From contig OZ241339.1 in assembly GCA_965200235.1 (NCBI GenBank), positions 930,001 to 994,000 of the forward strand: a DNA stretch of 64,000 nt, given 5' to 3'. The position numbers and the translations under genes are program-made. Below, piece by piece: positions 27,352-36,056 of the stretch. The stretch's first letter is position 1. Each line of letters begins with the position of its first letter. The DNA is from Azotimanducus chitobiosivorans. GTDB taxonomy: Bacteria; Pseudomonadota; Gammaproteobacteria; Pseudomonadales; Azotimanducaceae. A model generated the notes under the pieces. It did no database searches. It had not been told where the DNA came from and saw nothing but the letters and a program-made list of their open reading frames with translations.

Positions 27352-28368
27352 TTGACAACACAACTGGACAGACAAGATTCGAAAGGTCAGGCCTTGCGTT
27401 CCGCGCTTGACCAAATCGAACGTCAATTTGGCAAAGGATCATTGATGCGCCTCGGCGACCGAGAAGCGGTATCAGTCCCTGCGATTTCAACCGGCTCGCT
27501 CGGTCTTGACCTCGCGCTCGGCATCGGCGGCTTGCCGCGCGGCCGAATCGTGGAGATCTACGGCCCCGAGGCTTCGGGCAAAACGACGTTGACTTTGGAA
27601 GTGGTCGCACAGGCGCAGCGCGCCGGTGGGACATGCGCGTTTATCGATGCCGAGCATGCGCTCGATCCGACCTATGCCAATGCGATCGGCGTGAATACCG
27701 ATGACCTCTTGATCTCACAACCCGACACCGGCGAACAGGCGCTGGAGATTTGTGACATGATCGTGCGCTCCGGCGCAGTCGATGTGGTCGTCATCGATTC
27801 GGTTGCCGCGCTCACGCCAAAAGCCGAGATCGAGGGCGAAATGGGCGATGCGCATGTCGGCCTGCAAGCGCGGCTGATGAGTCAGGCGCTTCGCAAGATG
27901 ACTGCGAACATCAAGAACTCAAACACGCTGGTCATCTTCATCAACCAGATACGCATGAAGATTGGTGTCATGTATGGCTCGCCGGAGACCACCACCGGCG
28001 GCAACGCGCTGAAGTTCTACGCCTCGGTGCGCCTTGATATTCGCCGCACCAGCATGATCAAGCAAGGCGATGAAATTCTTGGCAATGAGACGCGCGTCAA
28101 AGTCGTGAAGAACAAGGTCGCGCCACCGTTTCGCCAAGCCGAGTTTCAAATTCTCTATGGGCGAGGGATCTTCCGGGTCGGCGAGGTCATCGATCTCGGC
28201 GTGCGCGAAGGCTTGGTCGAGCGATCGGGCGCGTGGTTCAGCTACAAGCAGGACAAGATTGGCCAAGGCAAGATGAACGCTGCGAATTTCCTACTCGAAC
28301 ACGGCGATATGCTTGCCGAGATCGAAGGGGCGTTGCGCGGCAAGCTGATTCCAGCGGCACCGCGTTAG
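27352..28368 (+). CDS. recA: Recombinase RecA
   Basis: Coats single-stranded DNA, drives strand exchange and activates LexA cleavage. 338 residues if it starts at TTG 27352 (TTQLDRQDSKGQALRSAL), the length expected. The frame opens at GTG 27322, but that would add non-conserved residues. Walker A is GPEASGKTTL, and the L2 loop is VMYGSPETTTGGNALKF. No LexA box of CTGT-N8-ACAG type was found in the gap upstream, so SOS control may be absent or use another box. It begins the recA-recX-alaS-lysC-csrA run. Confidence 0.95.
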   Translation: MTTQLDRQDSKGQALRSALDQIERQFGKGSLMRLGDREAVSVPAISTGSLGLDLALGIGGLPRGRIVEIYGPEASGKTTLTLEVVAQAQRAGGTCAFIDAEHALDPTYANAIGVNTDDLLISQPDTGEQALEICDMIVRSGAVDVVVIDSVAALTPKAEIEGEMGDAHVGLQARLMSQALRKMTANIKNSNTLVIFINQIRMKIGVMYGSPETTTGGNALKFYASVRLDIRRTSMIKQGDEILGNETRVKVVKNKVAPPFRQAEFQILYGRGIFRVGEVIDLGVREGLVERSGAWFSYKQDKIGQGKMNAANFLLEHGDMLAEIEGALRGKLIPAAPR

Positions 28369-28397
28369 CGCGACCATAGGACGCGAGCGCAACAGTA

Positions 28398-28856
28398 ATG
28401 TCTCCAAGGAAACGTGAGCAGGAAAATGCCGACCAAAATGCCGAGACTTGGGTGCTTGGCTGGCTGGCACGGCGGGAACATTCCGTCCGCGAAGCCCGGC
28501 AGCGGCTCACCCGCAAAGGCGTCAGCGAATCGCGCATCACCGAAGTCATGGACAAGCTCATTGCGGAAGGCGCCATTTCAGACAGGCGTTTTGCAGAGTC
28601 GCTGGTGAGAGTTCGCGCGGCGCGTGGTAAGGGACCGCTGCTGGTGGGGGCGGAGCTCAGGTCGCGTGGTATTGAGCGAGAGCTCGCCCGTGAAATCACT
28701 GATACCTACGCTTGGCACGATGTTGGCAAAATTGCCAAAGCAAAGCGGTTCGGGGAAGGGCTGCCAGCGGACAGCGATGAGTTTGACCGTCAAGCGCGTT
28801 TCCTCGCTGGGCGCGGATTTCCTATTGACATGATCTTCTCGCTGCTCGGACGCTAG
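28398..28856 (+). CDS. recX: RecX regulatory protein
   Basis: 152 residues that bind and limit RecA filaments. RecX three-helix repeats are visible: WVLGWLARREHSVREARQRL, ITEVMDKLIAEGAISDRRFAE, VRAARGKGPLLVGAELRSRGI and FLAGRGFPIDMIFSLL. The gene lies 29 bp after recA, its normal place. ATG 28398 is used; the N-terminal extension before TWVLGW is polar. Confidence 0.9.
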   Translation: MSPRKREQENADQNAETWVLGWLARREHSVREARQRLTRKGVSESRITEVMDKLIAEGAISDRRFAESLVRVRAARGKGPLLVGAELRSRGIERELAREITDTYAWHDVGKIAKAKRFGEGLPADSDEFDRQARFLAGRGFPIDMIFSLLGR

Positions 28857-28884
28857 TGCGCTACTTCATCTGGTCAATAGTCAA

Positions 28885-31539
28885 ATGAATCATTCGCGCA
28901 GGCAACAAGTGCCGAGGTCGTCCGCTGAGATTCGCACCGCGTTCCTCGATTTCTTTGCGGCGCGCGGGCACACGCGCGTGCCGTCGAGCTTGCTCGTACC
29001 AAGCAACGACCCAACGCTGATGTTCACAAATTCAGGCATGGTGCAATTCAAGGAGGCCTTGATTGGCAGCGCCCGACCAAGCTATTCGCGTGCCACGAGT
29101 GCGCAGCGGTGCGTGCGCGCCGGCGGCAAGCACAACGATCTCGATAACGTCGGCTACACCCTTCGCCACCATACCTTTTTTGAGATGCTCGGCAACTTCA
29201 GCTTTGGCGACTATTTCAAGGAGGATGCGATCAAGTGGGCATGGGAATTCGTGACCGATCATCTGCAGCTGGCAACAAGCGCTCTTTGGGTGACAGTGCA
29301 TCCGGATGACGACGAATCGCGCCGCCTGTGGGTTGAGCGCATCGGCTTGGCAAAAGACAGGGTCATTGATCATCCGGACAATTTTTGGACGATGGGCGAT
29401 GTCGGGCCGTGCGGCCCATGCTCCGAAATTTTCTACGATCACGGCAGCGCGCTGGACGGCGGACCGCCGGGCTCTGAAAACGAGGATGGTGATCGCTACG
29501 TTGAAATCTGGAATCTTGTGTTTCCGCAATTCGATCGGTCTCCTGACGGTGCGCTTACGCCGCTGAAAACGCCCGGCGTCGACACAGGCATGGGTCTTGA
29601 GCGCGTTGCGGCCATCATGCAGGGCGTCCATAGCAACTATGAAACCGACGCTTTGACATCGCTGATGACTGCCGCAGCGACCTTGCTCCCCGAAGCGAGA
29701 CGTGGCGAAGCGCCCTTGCGCGTCATCGCCGATCACATTCGTTCAACGGTGTTTCTCATGTGCGACGGAGTGATGCCCTCGAACGATGACCGCGGCTATG
29801 TGCTGCGGCGGGTCATTCGCCGCGCGCTGCGCTACGGATATCAATGCGGTGCGCGCGAGCCGTTCTTTCACGCACTGGTCGAGCCGCTTATCGAATCGAT
29901 GGCAAGTGCCTATCCAGAAATAATTGAAAAAAAAGACAATATCGAAACTGCGATCCTGCGTGAGGAGCTTCGTTTCTCGCGCACCTTGGATGCCGGCATG
30001 CGCATCCTAGAGGAGTCGCTCGCCGCGCTCAAGGGCGATGAGTTGCCTGGAAGCGTCGTCTTCAAGCTCTATGACACCTACGGGTTTCCTGCCGACCTGA
30101 CGGCCGATGTGGCCCGCGGACGCGGCATTCGCATCGATCAGGATGGCTTTGATCGCGAGATGCAAGCGCAGCGCGCACGCGGCCGGGCGCGCACGAAGTT
30201 CGCGGACGATCTCGATCAGCGCGTGATTTCTGATCGCAGCGTGGAATTCACCGGCTATGTTGAGGAAGCGCATATGGCCAGGGTCATTTCTCTGTTTCGC
30301 GCAGAAGGCGAGGACATTGCCAATGACCTCGTTGAAGTTGATGCACTTGAACACGGAAACAAGGGGGTTGTCCTCTTGGATAGAACACCTTTCTATGCCG
30401 AATCCGGCGGGCAGGTGGGTGATACGGGGCTGCTTGCAGCGCAAGGCGCGCGCTTTCGTGTGAGGGACACGCGCAAGAGCGGCGATCAATTCCTGCACGA
30501 CGGGGAGCTGAGTGAGGGCATGCTGCGTGTGGGTGACGCAGTGCATGCGAAGATCGACGCCGAGCGACGCGCCCGCATTCGTTTGAATCATTCGGCAACG
30601 CATCTGCTGCACGCGGCGCTTAGAGAAACACTCGGCACGCACGTCGCGCAAAAAGGCTCGCTCGTTGCCGATGACCGCCTCAGGTTCGATTTCTCCCATG
30701 ACCAGCAGGTGACGCAAAATGAAATTGACCGAATCGAGTCCATAGTGAATCATCGCATTCGTGAGAACTCATCTGTCACGACACGTGTTACATCGTTTGA
30801 CGAAGCGCTCGACGCCGGTGCTATCGCCTTGTTTGGCGAGAAGTACGACGAACGAGTTCGCGTGCTCGATATGGGCAATGGTTTTTCAGTCGAGCTGTGT
30901 GGCGGTACGCATGTGACGCGCACCGGCGATATCGGACTATTCAAGATTATTGCGGAATCCGCGATCTCGGCTGGCGTGCGACGCATCGAAGCTGTGACCG
31001 GAGAAAGCGCCTGCGAGTGGCTGCGGCACACAGCAGGGCAAATAGACTCGCTACGTGCAATTCTGCAAGTAGGCACCGAGGAACTTGTATCCAAAACGCA
31101 ATCACTACTGACGGAGCGAGCGCGTCTAAACAAGTCGCTCGAAGCCATTTCATTGCGTCTTGCGCATCAGTTCGCCGAAGATATTGCCGCAGGCGGTTGC
31201 GATGTCGAAGGTGTGTGGATCGTTGCGCAAGACGTGAGCGTGCTGCTTGAAGCGGGGCAGGGCATGGATATTGCGAAGCTCTTGGATTTGGTGCGCACGC
31301 GACGGCAGCCATCGCTGGCGGTGCTGGCGGCATCGAGCAATGGCAAGGTGCGCCTTGTCGCAGGGCGCAGCGCGGACTGCACTCGACTCTCTGCGCGCCA
31401 AGCGCTTGCCTTCCTCGGCGACATGATCGGTGCGCGCGGCGGCGGACGCGACGATTTCGCGCAGTCTGGCGGTGGTGACGCCGCGAAGCTCGCCAGCGCA
31501 CTCGCCGCGCTTCCGAAATGGGCGGAGGCAGCCGTCTAG
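28885..31539 (+). CDS. alaS: Alanine--tRNA ligase
   Basis: 884 residues, full length. Class II catalytic core: SSLLVPSNDPTLMFTNSGMV (motif 1), RCVRAGGKHNDLDNVG, HHTFFEMLGNFSFGDYFKE (motif 2) and MGLERVAAIMQG (motif 3). The editing domain has the zinc ligands HSATHLLHAAL and CGGTHVTRTGD. The C-Ala domain ends with GGRDDFAQSGG. The TAG stop overlaps the GTG start of lysC (TAGTG), so the two are coupled. Confidence 0.98.
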   Translation: MNHSRRQQVPRSSAEIRTAFLDFFAARGHTRVPSSLLVPSNDPTLMFTNSGMVQFKEALIGSARPSYSRATSAQRCVRAGGKHNDLDNVGYTLRHHTFFEMLGNFSFGDYFKEDAIKWAWEFVTDHLQLATSALWVTVHPDDDESRRLWVERIGLAKDRVIDHPDNFWTMGDVGPCGPCSEIFYDHGSALDGGPPGSENEDGDRYVEIWNLVFPQFDRSPDGALTPLKTPGVDTGMGLERVAAIMQGVHSNYETDALTSLMTAAATLLPEARRGEAPLRVIADHIRSTVFLMCDGVMPSNDDRGYVLRRVIRRALRYGYQCGAREPFFHALVEPLIESMASAYPEIIEKKDNIETAILREELRFSRTLDAGMRILEESLAALKGDELPGSVVFKLYDTYGFPADLTADVARGRGIRIDQDGFDREMQAQRARGRARTKFADDLDQRVISDRSVEFTGYVEEAHMARVISLFRAEGEDIANDLVEVDALEHGNKGVVLLDRTPFYAESGGQVGDTGLLAAQGARFRVRDTRKSGDQFLHDGELSEGMLRVGDAVHAKIDAERRARIRLNHSATHLLHAALRETLGTHVAQKGSLVADDRLRFDFSHDQQVTQNEIDRIESIVNHRIRENSSVTTRVTSFDEALDAGAIALFGEKYDERVRVLDMGNGFSVELCGGTHVTRTGDIGLFKIIAESAISAGVRRIEAVTGESACEWLRHTAGQIDSLRAILQVGTEELVSKTQSLLTERARLNKSLEAISLRLAHQFAEDIAAGGCDVEGVWIVAQDVSVLLEAGQGMDIAKLLDLVRTRRQPSLAVLAASSNGKVRLVAGRSADCTRLSARQALAFLGDMIGARGGGRDDFAQSGGGDAAKLASALAALPKWAEAAV

Positions 31540-32765
31540 TGGCACTGTACGTGCAAAAATATGGCGGTACGTCGGTCGGTTCGCTCGAACGCATTGAGTC
31601 GGTGGCTGATCGCATTGACCGCTGGCTTGCATCCGGGCATCGCGTGGTGGTCGTGGTGTCGGCCATGGCTGGCGAAACCGACCGCTTGATTGACATGGGC
31701 GGAAGACTTGGCGCGGAAGGCGGCGGGCGTGAAATGGATATGCTCATGAGCGCTGGCGAGCAAGTCTCGATTGCGCTACTCGCGCTCGCGCTGAGAGCGC
31801 GCGGGCACGCTTCGCGCTCTTATCTTGGCTCGCAAGTCGCCATCCGCACCGACGGCTCTCACATGCGGGCACGTATCGTCGATATGGACACTAGGCATTT
31901 GAGCGCCGATTTGGACAAGAGCGTCGTGCCAGTCATTGCTGGATTTCAAGGCGTTGGACCCGATGGCGAAATCACGACCTTGGGCCGAGGCGGCTCCGAT
32001 ACCACCGCAGTCGCGGTTGCCTATGCGCTCAAGGCGCATGAGTGCCAGATATTCACCGATGTTGATGGCGTATACACGGCCGACCCGCGCATCGTGTCAA
32101 GCGCGCGCCGCCTTGATGCAATCACCATTGAAGAGATGCAGGAGCTGTCAAGCTTGGGCAGCAAGGTGCTTGCGGTGCGCAGCGTTGAATTTGCCAACAA
32201 GTACAAGGTGCCCTTGCGGGTGCTATCGAGCTTTGTCGAGGACGACAGCCAAAACACCGGTACGCTTATTACCCATGAGGAGACGGCGATGGAACAACCA
32301 CTCGTGTCTGGCGTCACCTATTCAAAGGATGAAGCCAAGATTACTTTTGTCGGAGTGCCCGATACGCCCGGAGTGGCGTCGGACATTCTCGGACCCGTTG
32401 GCGATGCCGGCATTGAAGTGGATATGATCGTGCAGAACACTGCGCTCGACGGGCACACCGACTTTACCTTCACGGTGAGGCGCCAAGATTTTTCGCACGT
32501 CATGCGGCTGGTTCGCGATGTTCGCGACCGAGTCGGAGGTCGCGAAGTTGTCGGCGACGATGACATCGTGAAGCTTTCAGTGGTCGGCGTTGGCATGCGC
32601 TCTCATGCTGGCGTCGCCACCAAAATGTTCGATGCGCTCGCTAAGGAAGGTATTAACATTCAGATGGTAAGTACCTCTGAAATCAAAATTTCTGTTGTCA
32701 TTGCCGAGCGATACCTAGAATTAGGTGTTCGCTGCGTGCATTCTGCCTTCGGGCTTGATCAATAA
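31539..32765 (+). CDS. lysC: Aspartate kinase
   Basis: Phosphorylates aspartate, the first step to Lys, Thr, Met and diaminopimelate. 408 residues from GTG 31539 (ALYVQKYGGTSVGSLERI). The frame can be extended upstream to 31518 only by overlapping alaS. The kinase domain shows GGRGGSDTTAVAVAYAL preceded by ITTL, and two ACT domains (SVVGVGMRSHAGVATKMFDAL) give feedback control, most likely by lysine and threonine acting together as in class LysCalpha. A promoter for csrA may lie in its last codons. Confidence 0.95.
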   Translation: MALYVQKYGGTSVGSLERIESVADRIDRWLASGHRVVVVVSAMAGETDRLIDMGGRLGAEGGGREMDMLMSAGEQVSIALLALALRARGHASRSYLGSQVAIRTDGSHMRARIVDMDTRHLSADLDKSVVPVIAGFQGVGPDGEITTLGRGGSDTTAVAVAYALKAHECQIFTDVDGVYTADPRIVSSARRLDAITIEEMQELSSLGSKVLAVRSVEFANKYKVPLRVLSSFVEDDSQNTGTLITHEETAMEQPLVSGVTYSKDEAKITFVGVPDTPGVASDILGPVGDAGIEVDMIVQNTALDGHTDFTFTVRRQDFSHVMRLVRDVRDRVGGREVVGDDDIVKLSVVGVGMRSHAGVATKMFDALAKEGINIQMVSTSEIKISVVIAERYLELGVRCVHSAFGLDQ

Positions 32766-32805
32766 GGTGCTCGCATACAGCGGCACCACACACGGGGAAG
32801 TAGCA

Positions 32806-33036
32806 ATGCTCATTCTTACACGACGGCTCGGAGAGTCGGTTCTTATCGGAGACCAGATTCGGGTCAAGGTGCTCTCGGTTCGAGGTGCGCAAGTGCGGCT
32901 CGGCATTGATGCCCCGCGCGATGTGCAGGTGAATCGAGACGAGGTGGTTGATCCTGATCTCAAGGATGAGCGAGAGGCAGCTCGGGAAGCAAGTCAGCAA
33001 TCGACAAGGGGTAGTCGGCGCCCGTATCGGGACTAG
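32806..33036 (+). CDS. csrA: Carbon storage regulator CsrA
   Basis: 76 residues. MLILTRRLGESVLIGDQIRV and RLGIDAPRDVQVNRDE are the RNA-binding core that recognises GGA motifs in mRNA leaders. The C-terminal tail is longer and more polar than in E. coli CsrA (61 residues). GGGGAAG lies 7 bp before ATG 32806; the frame is open from 32725, but no CsrA homology exists there. The TAG stop is the last three bases of a CTAG into which mobile elements have gone, so the coding end is preserved. Confidence 0.95.
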   Translation: MLILTRRLGESVLIGDQIRVKVLSVRGAQVRLGIDAPRDVQVNRDEVVDPDLKDEREAAREASQQSTRGSRRPYRD

Positions 33037-33279
33037 GGCGTGTTCACACTATGCCCGCCGACGCTGTTGTCCCCTGAGCAAGAGCCGAAAAAGGTGAATC
33101 ACATGCCCCAAACGGGTCGCTTCGGCTCTTGCTCAGGCGAAAACCCTTCGGGCCGGCCCCGTTTTCCGCCAGCCTTCGTTCTCGCTCGCTCATGTGGGGT
33201 AAGCCCCACAGCGCTCGCTCGGCCTTGTCTGGGGGAAAACGGGTCTCGGCAGCGTCGGCGGGCATAGTGTGAACACGCC
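33037..33279. repeat. MITE A (243 bp, 30-bp perfect terminal inverted repeats)
   Basis: Bordered by CTAG on both sides (33033-33036, 33280-33283). Ends are GGCGTGTTCACACTATGCCC and continue for 30 identical bases (through CGCCGACGCTG). Inside are a second inverted repeat, CTGAGCAAGAGCCGAA and its complement about 30 bp later, and GGGGAAAACGGG-type arms. There is no credible coding frame. This is a miniature, non-autonomous element. Confidence 0.85.
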
Positions 33280-33283
33280 CTAG

Positions 33284-33546
33284 TGCTCCATCAAACTAAT
33301 AATGCCGTATCAGCGCACCCACAAGCGCCCAGATGCAAGGCGCGGCCCGCAGGGAATACCCCGCCGTATTTCCAAGGGACGTAACGCAGCAGGTGGGCGC
33401 TTGTGGGCGCGCCCTTCGGGTGGCTGCAGGCAGCTCCCGTGCCGCGTTGCGCCGCTTGGAAATACGGCAGGGTATTCCCTGCGCGACGCGCCTTGCACGG
33501 AAACTGCCTGCAGCCACTGATACGGTATTATTAGTTTGATGGAGCA
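33284..33546. repeat. MITE B (263 bp, near-palindromic)
   Basis: Bordered by CTAG (33280-33283, 33547-33550). The terminal repeats start TGCTCCATCAAACTAATAAT; one mismatch in about 30. Inner arms 33335-33387 and 33444-33496 are an inverted pair of about 53 bp (GCAAGGCGC, GCAGGGAATA, GTATTTCCAAG blocks) that also occurs in MITE D. Short open frames through it are palindrome artefacts. Confidence 0.85.
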
Positions 33547-33550
33547 CTAG

Positions 33551-34858
33551 GAGCCTGTTGAAAAAGTCCTGTTGAAGGATAATAGAGGTGCGGACGGCAG
33601 AGGAGCAAGAGGATGCGTGGCGAAGTGGACGGGCAGGTGTCGATGTTCAGCTATGTGGACATGGAGTCGAGGATAGGGGAGGCGCATCCGATACGGGCGG
33701 TGCGCCGGATAGTGGACGCGGCGCTTGCGGAGCTGGAGCCGGCGCTGTCGCGGATGTACGCGGAGCGCGGTCGTCCGTCGATCCCGCCGGAGCACCTGCT
33801 GAGGGCGCTGCTGCTGCAGGTGCTGTACACGGTGCGTTCGGAGCGTCTGCTGATGGAGCGGCTCGACCACGACCTGCTGTTCCGGTGGTTCGTTGGGCTG
33901 GGTGCGGACGAGCCGGTGTGGGACCACTCGACGTTCTCGAAGAACCGCGACCGGATGCTCGGCGAGGGGCTGGACGGGCTGCTGTTCGAGGCGGTGAGGA
34001 AGCAGGGCGAGGGGCGTCGGCTGCTGTCGCGCGACCACTTCAGCGTGGACGGGACGCTGATCGAGGCGTGCGCGTCGCTGAAGTCGTTCCGGCCGAAGGA
34101 CGGGGAGGCGCGCGGCGGGGACGGGTCGGACTTCCACGGGGAGAGGCGGCGCAACGAGACGCACGCGTCGACGACGGACCCGGAGTCGAGGCTGTACCGG
34201 AAGGGGCCCGGCAAGGAGGCGAAGCTGAGCTACATGGGGCATGTGCTGACGGAGAACCGGAACGGGCTGATCGTGGACACGGAGGTGACGGTGGCCGGAG
34301 GCCGGGCGGAATGGGAAGCGGGGGTGGCGCTGCTGTCGCGGCGGCCCGGGAAGCGAAGGCGCACGGTGGGCGCGGACAAGGGGTACGACGTGGCGGACTT
34401 CGTGAAGCCGTGCCGGGAGATGAAGGTGACGCCGCATGTGGCGGCGAAGCGGTCCGGGGGCTGCGTGGACGGTCGCACCACGCGCCACGCGGGGTACGCG
34501 GTGAGCCAGCGGAAGCGCAAGCAGGTGGAGGAGCCGTTCGGCTGGATGAAGACCTACGGGCTGCTGGGGAAGCTGCGCCACCGGGGGCTGGCGAACGCGG
34601 CCTGGCAGTTCCGGCTTGCGGCCGCGGCCTACAACATCGTGAGGCTGAGGCGGCTGGAGGCATGGGCATGACGGGGCGGGCGCCGGAAACGCCACGGGCG
34701 GGGTCGTGGACGGGCGGAACGCGCCTCCAGCGGACAGTCGGAAGCCGGATCGCATGGATGGGGGCACGCCCGGCGGAGTCCTTCGCCACCGAAGGCGGGC
34801 GCAATTCGATGGGACACGCCGCCCAACTCCGCCAGAATCGCCCTTTTTCAACAGGCTG
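33551..34858 (+). mobile_element. IS5-like insertion sequence, 1308 bp, complete
   Basis: Bordered by CTAG (33547-33550 and 34859-34862). Terminal repeats: left GAGCCTGTTGAAAAAG, right (reverse complement) CAGCCTGTTGAAAAAG. It contains one intact transposase gene, unbroken, and is the only apparently autonomous element in the CTAG array. IS5 itself favours C(T/A)A(G/A) targets and duplicates 4 bp, in keeping with the CTAG borders. Confidence 0.9.
33613..34671 (+). CDS. IS5-family DDE transposase
   Basis: 352 residues, apparently intact. The N-terminal helical domain is VDMESRIGEAHPIRAVRRIV and RPSIPPEHLLRALLLQVLYT (DUF772 type). The DDE catalytic core is HFSVDGTLIEACASLKSF (first Asp), TVGADKGYDVADF (second Asp) and QVEEPFGWMKTYG (Glu, with the family's following helix). 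WFVGLGADEPVWDHSTFSKN is typical of IS5/IS1182-like enzymes. GC content is visibly higher than the flanking host genes. It may act in trans on neighbouring MITEs only if it recognises their different ends, which is not shown. Confidence 0.92.
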   Translation: MRGEVDGQVSMFSYVDMESRIGEAHPIRAVRRIVDAALAELEPALSRMYAERGRPSIPPEHLLRALLLQVLYTVRSERLLMERLDHDLLFRWFVGLGADEPVWDHSTFSKNRDRMLGEGLDGLLFEAVRKQGEGRRLLSRDHFSVDGTLIEACASLKSFRPKDGEARGGDGSDFHGERRRNETHASTTDPESRLYRKGPGKEAKLSYMGHVLTENRNGLIVDTEVTVAGGRAEWEAGVALLSRRPGKRRRTVGADKGYDVADFVKPCREMKVTPHVAAKRSGGCVDGRTTRHAGYAVSQRKRKQVEEPFGWMKTYGLLGKLRHRGLANAAWQFRLAAAAYNIVRLRRLEAWA

Positions 34859-34862
34859 CTAG

Positions 34863-35163
34863 TGTCCTGTCCCATAAATAGGTGTGATTCAGAGTGAGCA
34901 CAATCGCCGACGGCAAGGCGCAGTCCGCAGGGAATATCGGGCATATTGCCAAGGGCTGCAACGGAGCCCTCAGCCAGAAGGCGCGAGGAGCACCCTCGCA
35001 AGAATGTCGGTCGGCGATTGTGCCCACTCCCGGAGGGCGCGCAGGAGAAGGGCTGTGGCCGCGTTGCGTCCCTTGGCAATACGGCAAAGTATTGCCTGCT
35101 TCAGCGCCTTGCCACAGCCCTTCTCCTGCGCGCTGAACCCACACTTATTTATGGGACAGGACA
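34863..35163. repeat. MITE D (301 bp, near-palindromic)
   Basis: Bordered by CTAG (34859-34862, 35164-35167). Ends start TGTCCTGTCCCATAAATA. Inner inverted arms 34913-34965 and 35061-35112 carry the same GCAAGGCGC/GCAGG-AATA/GTATTGCCAAGG core as MITE B. A second copy lies at 38875-39187. The right border is 41 bp from the start codon of the cytochrome gene. Confidence 0.85.
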
Positions 35164-35207
35164 CTAGTACTCATCATTCGATTTTCTACCGCGGAGGTCA
35201 AAGACGA

Positions 35208-35570
35208 ATGCAGCAACCTCGACACATGTCTTTTCTGCAAACTCAATCTGCCCGCCGGCTACTCGCATGGCTTGGGTGCATGATGACGCTTTCGGCATGG
35301 TCTGTCGCCGAGACATCGAAAGGCGATGCCGGCGCTGGGCAAGTCAAGGCCGCGCTGTGCGCCGCATGCCACGGGACTGCTGGCGTGTCGATCAATCCCA
35401 TATGGCCGAGCCTCGCAGGCCAACATGCGCAGTATCTCGCCAAGCAGATTCGCCATTTTCGTGACGGCGAGCGCGAAGAGATCACCATGCAGCCGTTTGT
35501 ACAAAATCTCAGCGATCAGGACATTGAAGACTTGGCCGCCTATTACGCAAGCCTAAATCCGTGCCCATAG
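35208..35570 (+). CDS. Small periplasmic c-type cytochrome (class I, cytochrome c553-like)
   Basis: 120 residues from ATG 35208, 10 bp after GGAGG; longer frames run into MITE D and are not real. A signal sequence (RRLLAWLGCMMTLSAWSVAE) precedes the mature part. Haem attachment is CAACHG in AALCAACHGTAGVS, and the axial Met is in ITMQPFVQNLSDQDIEDLAA. Such proteins carry electrons in the periplasm to oxidases or peroxidases. Before the elements arrived this gene would have followed csrA by about 175 bases fewer than 2.2 kb, in effect directly. Confidence 0.9.
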   Translation: MQQPRHMSFLQTQSARRLLAWLGCMMTLSAWSVAETSKGDAGAGQVKAALCAACHGTAGVSINPIWPSLAGQHAQYLAKQIRHFRDGEREEITMQPFVQNLSDQDIEDLAAYYASLNPCP

Positions 35571-35642
35571 GCTACAGGCGCTTTCGTTCGGCGCCAGCAA
35601 GTTTGAGATTCAAGTATCATTCATGTTCTCATACGCTTATTC

Positions 35643-35733
35643 GGAGAGGTGGCCGAGCGGCTGAAGGCGCTCCCCTGCTAAGGGAGTATGGGTTAATCAC
35701 CTATCGAGGGTTCGAATCCCTCCCTCTCCGCCA
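35643..35733 (+). tRNA. tRNA-Ser (anticodon GCT)
   Basis: The acceptor stem GGAGAGG pairs with CCTCTCC, the discriminator is G and CCA is encoded. The anticodon GCT is at 35677-35679 in CTCCCCTGCTAAGGGAG. A long variable arm (TATGGGTTAATCACCTA) marks a class II tRNA. The T arm is GAGGGTTCGAATCCCTC. It reads AGC/AGU codons. A serine tRNA after csrA is conserved in many gammaproteobacteria. Confidence 0.97.
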
Positions 35734-36056
35734 GAAGGCATTTGTAAAACAAGCAACTTTATGGCGTTCCGCGCAAGCTCTTTCGTTGGCGGACATTGAA
35801 GCCGGTATCAACCTCGCCGCAATAGAAGCCGGCCCGCCATAATTTGGGACTTGTATACTTGAGACCGCCAAGTCGCAGTCAACCTACAACGCACCCATGA
35901 AATCCGAGGGCAAACGGCCCCGCCGAGCGCTGCGCTTCCGAGTGCCGTGCGGCACCAAGGCGAAGGCCCGCGCCGTCAAGCCACGCATCCACGCCCAAGT
36001 TACCGCAGGTGCAACTCCTGTACAATGGTCGCGACATCATTGCCGAGGAAAGCTCC
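35734..36056 (+). other. Intergenic stretch, no gene recognised
   Basis: 323 bp between tRNA-Ser and a secreted-protein gene. No frame here has homology I can recognise. There is no copy of the tRNA 3' end, so no sign of tRNA-targeted integration. GCCGGTATC and GATACCGGC-like bases are too weak to call a terminator. Confidence 0.5.

Noticed and set aside
33037..33546. CRISPR-like repeats in the MITE region
   Set aside because: The repeats are inverted pairs, not regularly spaced direct repeats, and no cas genes occur.
33547..35079. Minus-strand open frame of 510 codons opposite the IS5-like transposase
   Set aside because: Low-complexity Pro/Arg/His composition and reads through MITE D; an antisense shadow of the transposase.
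34884..35207. N-terminal extension of the cytochrome frame into MITE D
   Set aside because: The signal peptide and the GGAGG both fix the start at 35208; the upstream part is palindrome sequence.
35643..36056. tRNA-Ser as an integration site for an island
   Set aside because: No direct repeat of the tRNA 3' end and no integrase gene were seen downstream.
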